DNA from: Deltaproteobacteria bacterium
GTDB taxonomy: Bacteria > Myxococcota_A > Polyangia > Polyangiales > Ga0077539
DNA: 64,000 nt
Reading direction: 5' to 3'
Assembly: GCA_030694465.1 (NCBI GenBank)
Contig: JAUXYJ010000081.1
Location: 62,001-126,000 of the forward strand
Each line of letters opens with the position of its first letter. Position 1 is the first letter of the stretch. The translations under genes were made by a program, and so were the position numbers. This document shows positions 59,980 to 64,000 of this stretch, one piece after another. The notes beneath the pieces were generated by a model. The model saw only the letters and a program-made list of their open reading frames with translations. It searched no databases and was not told where the DNA came from.

Positions 59980-59985
59980 CTCCTT
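59980..59985 (-). promoter_or_regulatory. Shine-Dalgarno AAGGAG
   Basis: On the minus strand AAGGAG lies 6 bases before the GTG at 59973. It decides that start against the ATG at 60027. Confidence 0.7.
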
Positions 59986-60026
59986 CGAGTTGAGTCTAGC
60001 GAAGCGTGCGATGCGCGAGAGGCTCA

Positions 60027-60989
60027 CTAGCGCGCTTCGACGCGAAAAAAGCGCTGCGTTGCAGCGGGCATCCCTGCAAACGGGAGCCCAAGCGCGCCGA
60101 AGATCTCACGACAGTCCATGTCGTCCGCGCCAGACATGCAGCCCGGTGCGCTCATGGCCTGGTTGGTGTCCACGTTGCTCTGCGCGAGCAGGGCCGCCAA
60201 GTCCATCACGATGTTGTCCCGCGTGGGGTCATAGTTGTCGAGAGAGACCTCGATCACGTTGGGGTTTGCGCAGGGATTGACCGGCCCCGTCGCGTTGCCC
60301 GCGCAGCCCGTGCTGCCAATGTGGACGTTGTAGCCCATCGCGAGCCCTGTTGTGTTTCCGTCGATCTTGAGAAAGCGGTACCCCGCGTTCCAGGTCCACC
60401 AGAGCGCGGAGGCGTTGAGGGGCGCGGGTGCGCTCGAAGACTCACGGTGATTGAGCATAAACGGCACGCCCACTTTGAAGCGGATCCCGCGGACGCTCGC
60501 AGCCATCGCGCGGCCCACGACCACCGAGTGGGTCTCGGTCGTGCCTTCGCTGCACGCGCCGGTGCGGTCTTCGAAGTCGAGCATCGCGACGCCTGCACCC
60601 TGAAACATCGGCACGGTGTCCAACGTCACCGGCGACTCGCCCGCGGCGGTGACCAAGCGCACATCATGGATGTACAAGCGAAAATCCTTGGGAGTCCACG
60701 TCGTGTTGGTCATACCCATGTTGGTGAACTGCTGCCCACAGCGAAACGGCATCGCGCCGACGCGGGCGGCAAACTCGATCCGCACTGGGTCCTGGCCAGG
60801 GCCAGCTTCGGTACCCGCCTCGGTGCTCGCCTCGACGGAAGCATCGCTCGCCGTGGCATCTGCCGACGCGTCGTTCTGGTTTACCGGAGGCGCGCACGCC
60901 GCGAGCGCAAATCCTGCTGCGAAGCGCAAGGCATAGCGGTTGCGTTGGGTAGCCCATTGGCTCACCAAAGTGCGATGTTCGTCTGTCAT
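60027..60989 (-). CDS. MbnP-type metallo-mystery-pair protein
   Basis: 320 residues. The leader ends A-L-A-A-C (Cys32), preceded by a long N-region. An Ala/Asp/Ser linker leads to the MbnP domain with six further cysteines (84, 146, 229, 240, 284, 293) and the W-W-T-W-N-A-G-Y-R-F segment (197-206), the family's conserved Trp site that MbnH converts to kynurenine for copper binding. G-C-M-S-G and D-C-R-E-I-F are also family traits. It would act as a periplasmic or outer-membrane copper-binding protein. Confidence 0.88.
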   Translation of the reverse strand: MTDEHRTLVSQWATQRNRYALRFAAGFALAACAPPVNQNDASADATASDASVEASTEAGTEAGPGQDPVRIEFAARVGAMPFRCGQQFTNMGMTNTTWTPKDFRLYIHDVRLVTAAGESPVTLDTVPMFQGAGVAMLDFEDRTGACSEGTTETHSVVVGRAMAASVRGIRFKVGVPFMLNHRESSSAPAPLNASALWWTWNAGYRFLKIDGNTTGLAMGYNVHIGSTGCAGNATGPVNPCANPNVIEVSLDNYDPTRDNIVMDLAALLAQSNVDTNQAMSAPGCMSGADDMDCREIFGALGLPFAGMPAATQRFFRVEAR

Positions 60990-61051
60990 AGTGTGCTGCT
61001 CTGCCAGAGCTCAGGCGTGTACGCAATGCGGCACATGGTCGCAGCACCGAG

Positions 61052-62563
61052 TCAGCCCTGCGCCATCGAGCGATAGCCCACCGCTTCGGCGACGTGGACA
61101 GCGCTCACGCTGCTCTCTCCCTCAAGGTCCGCGATCGTGCGTGATACCCGCAGTACGCGGGTCATCGCGCGTGCGCTGAGCCCCATGCGCTCGGCCGCGA
61201 GGGTGACAAGGCCTCTGGCATCGGGCTCGAGGGCGGCGACCGCCCTGAGCGCCCTCGGAGTGAGCCTCGCGTTGGGCGCGCGCTGGTTGGCCTCGCGCTG
61301 CATCTGGCGGTCTCGGGCAGCGCTCACGTGGGTACGTACGCTCTGAGAAGAAGGGCCATCGGGGGCCTCGCCATAGACCATCGCAGGAGAGCCAGGGAGG
61401 TGCACACAGAGGTCAATGCGATCGAGCAAGGGGCCCGAGACCCGAGAGCGATAGCGCTTGACCCGCTCGGCGCTGCAGTCGCAGCGATCGGACGGGTCGC
61501 CTTGGTAGCCGCAGGGGCAGGGGTTCATGGCCGCAACGAGTGTAAATCGTGCGGGAAACGTCGATCGAACGCGCGACCGCACGATGGTCACGCTGCCGTC
61601 TTCGAGGGGCTCGCGCAGGGCCTCGAGAGAGTCTCGCGAGAACTCAGGCAGCTCGTCCAAAAAGAGCACCCCGTGGTGCGCCAACGCGATCTCGCCAGGT
61701 CGGGGAGGGTCACCCCCGCCGACGAGCCCCACCGTGCTGGCTGTGTGATGCGGTGCGCGAAAGGGCCTGCGCTCGACGAGTGAGACGCCACCGCGGAGCA
61801 TCCCCGCGACCGAGTACACGCTGGTCACCTCGATCGCTTCGTCAAACGTGAGCGGCGGCAAGATGCCCGGCATGGCCTTGGCGAGCAGCGTTTTTCCGCC
61901 CCCGGGGGGACCCATAAAGAGCACATTGTGAGCGCCCGCCGCGGCGATCTCGAGGGCGCGCCGTGCGGCGTGTTGCCCGCGGATGTCCGAGAGGTCTACA
62001 ACCTCGCTCTCGTTCGGGGCGCTCGAGACCCTCTCGGCCGTGGGCAGCTCGTACTCACCGCGCAAGAACGCGATAACCTCCGAGAGTGAGCGCGCCGCGC
62101 GCACCGAGAGACCCGAGACAACAGCAGCCTCGGCGGCGTTCTCAGCCGGCACCACGACGCCGAGAAAACCCTGTTTTCTTGCACACAGAACCATCGCGAG
62201 GACCCCGCGCACTGGGCGGAGGTTTCCGTTGAGCGAGAGCTCTCCGATGAGCATCCAACGCTCTAAAATCTCTTCGGGACACTCTCTCGCGGCGGCAAGT
62301 GTGGCCACCGCGATGGCGAGGTCAAACCCCGCGCCGTACTTGCGCAAATCCGCAGGGGCGAGGTTCACCGTGACCCGCCGCGTGGGGATCAGAAAGCCCA
62401 CTTGTTCCAGAGCGCTCCGTACGCGCATGCGTGACTCACGCACGCTGGCCTCGGGGAGGCCCACGAGGTCAAACGCAGGCAGCCCTCGCGCGATGTCCAC
62501 CTCGACCTGGACTGGGTGTGCTTCGAGACCGACTAACGTAGAGGCGTGGGTTGCTGCGAGCAT
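61052..62563 (-). CDS. comM: ComM/YifB-type AAA ATPase
   Basis: 503 residues from the ATG at 62563. N-terminal Lon-substrate-like S5 fold (G-L-P-A-F-D-L-V-G-L-P-E-A-S-V-R-E-S), then an Mg-chelatase AAA domain with Walker A G-P-P-G-G-G-K-T, the L-F-L-D-E-L-P-E-F Walker B, and N-P-C-P-C-G. ComM is a helicase that promotes branch migration in natural transformation. The gene is complete. Confidence 0.93.
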   Translation of the reverse strand: MLAATHASTLVGLEAHPVQVEVDIARGLPAFDLVGLPEASVRESRMRVRSALEQVGFLIPTRRVTVNLAPADLRKYGAGFDLAIAVATLAAARECPEEILERWMLIGELSLNGNLRPVRGVLAMVLCARKQGFLGVVVPAENAAEAAVVSGLSVRAARSLSEVIAFLRGEYELPTAERVSSAPNESEVVDLSDIRGQHAARRALEIAAAGAHNVLFMGPPGGGKTLLAKAMPGILPPLTFDEAIEVTSVYSVAGMLRGGVSLVERRPFRAPHHTASTVGLVGGGDPPRPGEIALAHHGVLFLDELPEFSRDSLEALREPLEDGSVTIVRSRVRSTFPARFTLVAAMNPCPCGYQGDPSDRCDCSAERVKRYRSRVSGPLLDRIDLCVHLPGSPAMVYGEAPDGPSSQSVRTHVSAARDRQMQREANQRAPNARLTPRALRAVAALEPDARGLVTLAAERMGLSARAMTRVLRVSRTIADLEGESSVSAVHVAEAVGYRSMAQG

Positions 62564-62644
62564 AGTGGCCAAGCTCACATGCGGGCGCCATGCCAAGGCA
62601 AAAGACCACGAGTTTTCAAGCAGTTACGTGCTCTTGGCTGGCGG

Positions 62645-62679
62645 CCGCCATGGCGGTCTTGCGTACACCGCCATGGCGG
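62645..62679. repeat. two copies of palindrome CCGCCATGGCGG
   Basis: Perfect copies at 62645-62656 and 62668-62679, period 23, in the gap between the GST and ComM genes. Same 12-mer as upstream of recA. Confidence 0.8.
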
Positions 62680-62691
62680 TCCCTCCCGCCA

Positions 62692-63300
62692 CTACGCGCT
62701 CGGAACGGTCCGCACCATCGAGGGCCGCTGCGCAAACTGGTCGTACCAGTGAAACAACCGCGGCCGCGTCGTGCGGATGTCCCCGAGCACATCGCGAAAG
62801 AGCATCCATCCCAAGCCCGCCGCCGCAGAGATCTGCCCAAGCTCGCACGTGCCCTCAAACTGGGTGATCTCTTGCTCCAGTGCGTCCAGACCCTGGAGAG
62901 CCTTCTGGGTCTGTCCATCGATCCACGGAGCCCAATGAAGCTCCTTCGGGCGCTGCATTCGCTCGTAAAAAACCAAGATCGCCGAGTCCATGATCCCGTC
63001 CGCGAGGGCCTGCAAGCGCAGCGTCTGCCAGCGCGCCGCGCCGCTCTTGGGCAACAAAGTCTGTGTTTCGACCAGCGAGCAGAGGTACTCGCAGATGACG
63101 GGCGAGTCGTAGAGCGCACCCGCCTCGGTGACCAACGTAGGGATCTTGTTCAGTGGGTTGACCGACGAGAGCACAGGGTCGGCGCTCATGGGCGAGGGGC
63201 GCAAAAATTCTAGGCTCACCTGCTCTGAGAGGCCAAGCTCGTGAAGCACGATGAGCACCTTGCGGGCGTAAGGCGACGTGGCGGTATAGTAGAGTTTCAC
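62692..63300 (-). CDS. glutathione S-transferase-like protein
   Basis: 202 residues from the GTG at 63300, which opens K-L-Y-Y-T-A-T-S-P-Y-A-R-K-V, the usual GST N-terminal strand with the Ser/Tyr region. The N-domain continues N-P-L-N-K-I-P-T-L-V and D-S-P-V-I-C-E-Y-L, which hold the glutathione-binding Pro and Ser. The helical C-domain follows. It would act in detoxification or stress response. Confidence 0.88.
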   Translation of the reverse strand: MKLYYTATSPYARKVLIVLHELGLSEQVSLEFLRPSPMSADPVLSSVNPLNKIPTLVTEAGALYDSPVICEYLCSLVETQTLLPKSGAARWQTLRLQALADGIMDSAILVFYERMQRPKELHWAPWIDGQTQKALQGLDALEQEITQFEGTCELGQISAAAGLGWMLFRDVLGDIRTTRPRLFHWYDQFAQRPSMVRTVPSA

Positions 63301-63518
63301 GCGCACGAGGATGCGCCAAAGGTCCTCGGGTCGCCACGGTGAACACGGCTCACGCACAGAGGGCGCTGCCATGATTTCTGACCCTGTAGGATCGTGGCAG
63401 AATCGTGGCGGATCGCGGGGCTGTTCGAGTAGAGTCGTTGGGTCTCGCTTGTAGGCAGCGGCAGCGGGGACTCCTACCTGTACCCCTCCCTCTCCTTCGC
63501 ACACCGCGTAAAGTTCTT

Positions 63519-64000
63519 ATGCCACTGTTGACAGCCAAAGAGCGGATCAACACCGAAATCGGTGGGCGATATCGCGCCAAACGGATCATTGGCGAAGGGG
63601 CATTTGGCGCCGTATTTGCTGCCGAGCACATGCTCACTTCGCGCGAAGTTGCGCTGAAGATTTTGCACCCACACTTGGTGCAGACCGAGCAGATCGCGCA
63701 ACGGTTTTTGCTCGAGGCGCAGACCATGGCGAAGATCCGCCATCCGGGGATCTGCCAGGTGCTCGACGCAGGACGCGAAGACGACGGCACCATCTTTTTG
63801 GTCCTCGAGCTGCTCGAAGGCGAGACCCTCGAAGAGTCTCTTGAGCGGCGCGGTCGACTGCCCCGTCCCGACGCGCTCAGGATTATTGTCGAGATCCTCG
63901 ACGCGCTCTCGGCGGCTCACGCGCGAGACATTGTCCATCGGGATATTAAGCCCGCGAATATCTTTCTCAATCGCGAGAGCGACGGGACCGTCCGCACCAA
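63519..64000 (+). CDS. Ser/Thr protein kinase, 3' end outside window
   Basis: First 160 residues of a kinase that runs past the window end. ATG at 63519 with no clear SD. Visible are the glycine loop I-G-E-G-A-F-G-A-V, ATP Lys in V-A-L-K-I, a helix-C Glu in L-L-E-A-Q-T-M, and the catalytic loop H-R-D-I-K-P-A-N. All expected residues are in order. The outputs beyond the kinase domain are not visible. Confidence 0.92.
   Translation, partial: MPLLTAKERINTEIGGRYRAKRIIGEGAFGAVFAAEHMLTSREVALKILHPHLVQTEQIAQRFLLEAQTMAKIRHPGICQVLDAGREDDGTIFLVLELLEGETLEESLERRGRLPRPDALRIIVEILDALSAAHARDIVHRDIKPANIFLNRESDGTVRT

Overview
The window is 64 kb of high-GC chromosomal DNA with dense, mostly tandem gene packing, many 4-base start/stop overlaps (ATGA, GTGA, TGATG) and frequent GTG/TTG starts. 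Gene content points to a predatory or soil deltaproteobacterium of the Myxococcota, probably the Polyangia. It has three eukaryote-like Ser/Thr kinases, a GAF-PAS histidine kinase locus, many secreted Cys-rich lipoproteins with Asp/Ala linkers, a myxobacterial disulfide repeat, FG-GAP repeats and a CrtI-like desaturase. The lineage is an inference from gene content. No rRNA, tRNA, CRISPR array, prophage or insertion sequence was found.

Layout. 1-3.4 kb: an operon of a TPR protein (5' end outside the window), a beta-propeller protein, a diheme cytochrome c lipoprotein and a small Cys-rich exported protein. 3.4-7.5 kb: a class III adenylate cyclase, two small membrane proteins and recA. 7.5-17.2 kb: a PEGA-like membrane protein, a Tat-exported redoxin, a phytoene-desaturase-like enzyme, lipoproteins, an acidic-tailed peptidoglycan-binding-domain protein, chorismate mutase, a Cys-repeat lipoprotein, and a GH25 lysozyme/C39 peptidase gene split by an in-frame TGA. 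17.2-21.1 kb: a phosphorelay locus (receiver, hybrid-less histidine kinase, HPt, and a Ser/Thr kinase fused to a receiver). 21-31 kb: a DsbA-like protein, a NUDIX-tRNA-editing fusion, two tandem membrane spermidine-synthase-like proteins and a large membrane protein. 31-37 kb: an Eis-like acetyltransferase, a steroid-5-alpha-reductase-like protein, an 836-residue chimera of RNA polymerase alpha-CTD and sigma region 4 modules, a parvulin and a SEC-C protein. 37-41 kb: a glycan module (glycosyltransferase-like, PseF, Wzx-like flippase). 41-50 kb: an exonuclease, a PARG-like hydrolase, a Ser/Thr kinase with a TPR partner, and secreted Cys-rich, ferritin-like and nuclease lipoproteins. 50-64 kb: YaeQ, a third spermidine-synthase-like protein, an FG-GAP lipoprotein, a metallophosphoesterase, an MbnP/MbnH metallo pair, ComM, a GST and the start of a Ser/Thr kinase.

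The most unusual content falls into two groups. The first is short palindromic DNA: a dispersed CCGGCGACGTCGCCGG element (four perfect copies and one variant, mostly at gene ends), the same core inside a coding minisatellite, 21-bp arrays centred on GCCAACGTTGGC that flank a two-gene cassette, and three copies of CCGCCATGGCGG. The second is unusual protein architecture: the alpha-CTD/sigma-4 chimera, the NUDIX-ProX fusion, the kinase-receiver fusion beside an HPt gene, and a pair of small exported proteins sharing a Cys/GPLPPP signature.
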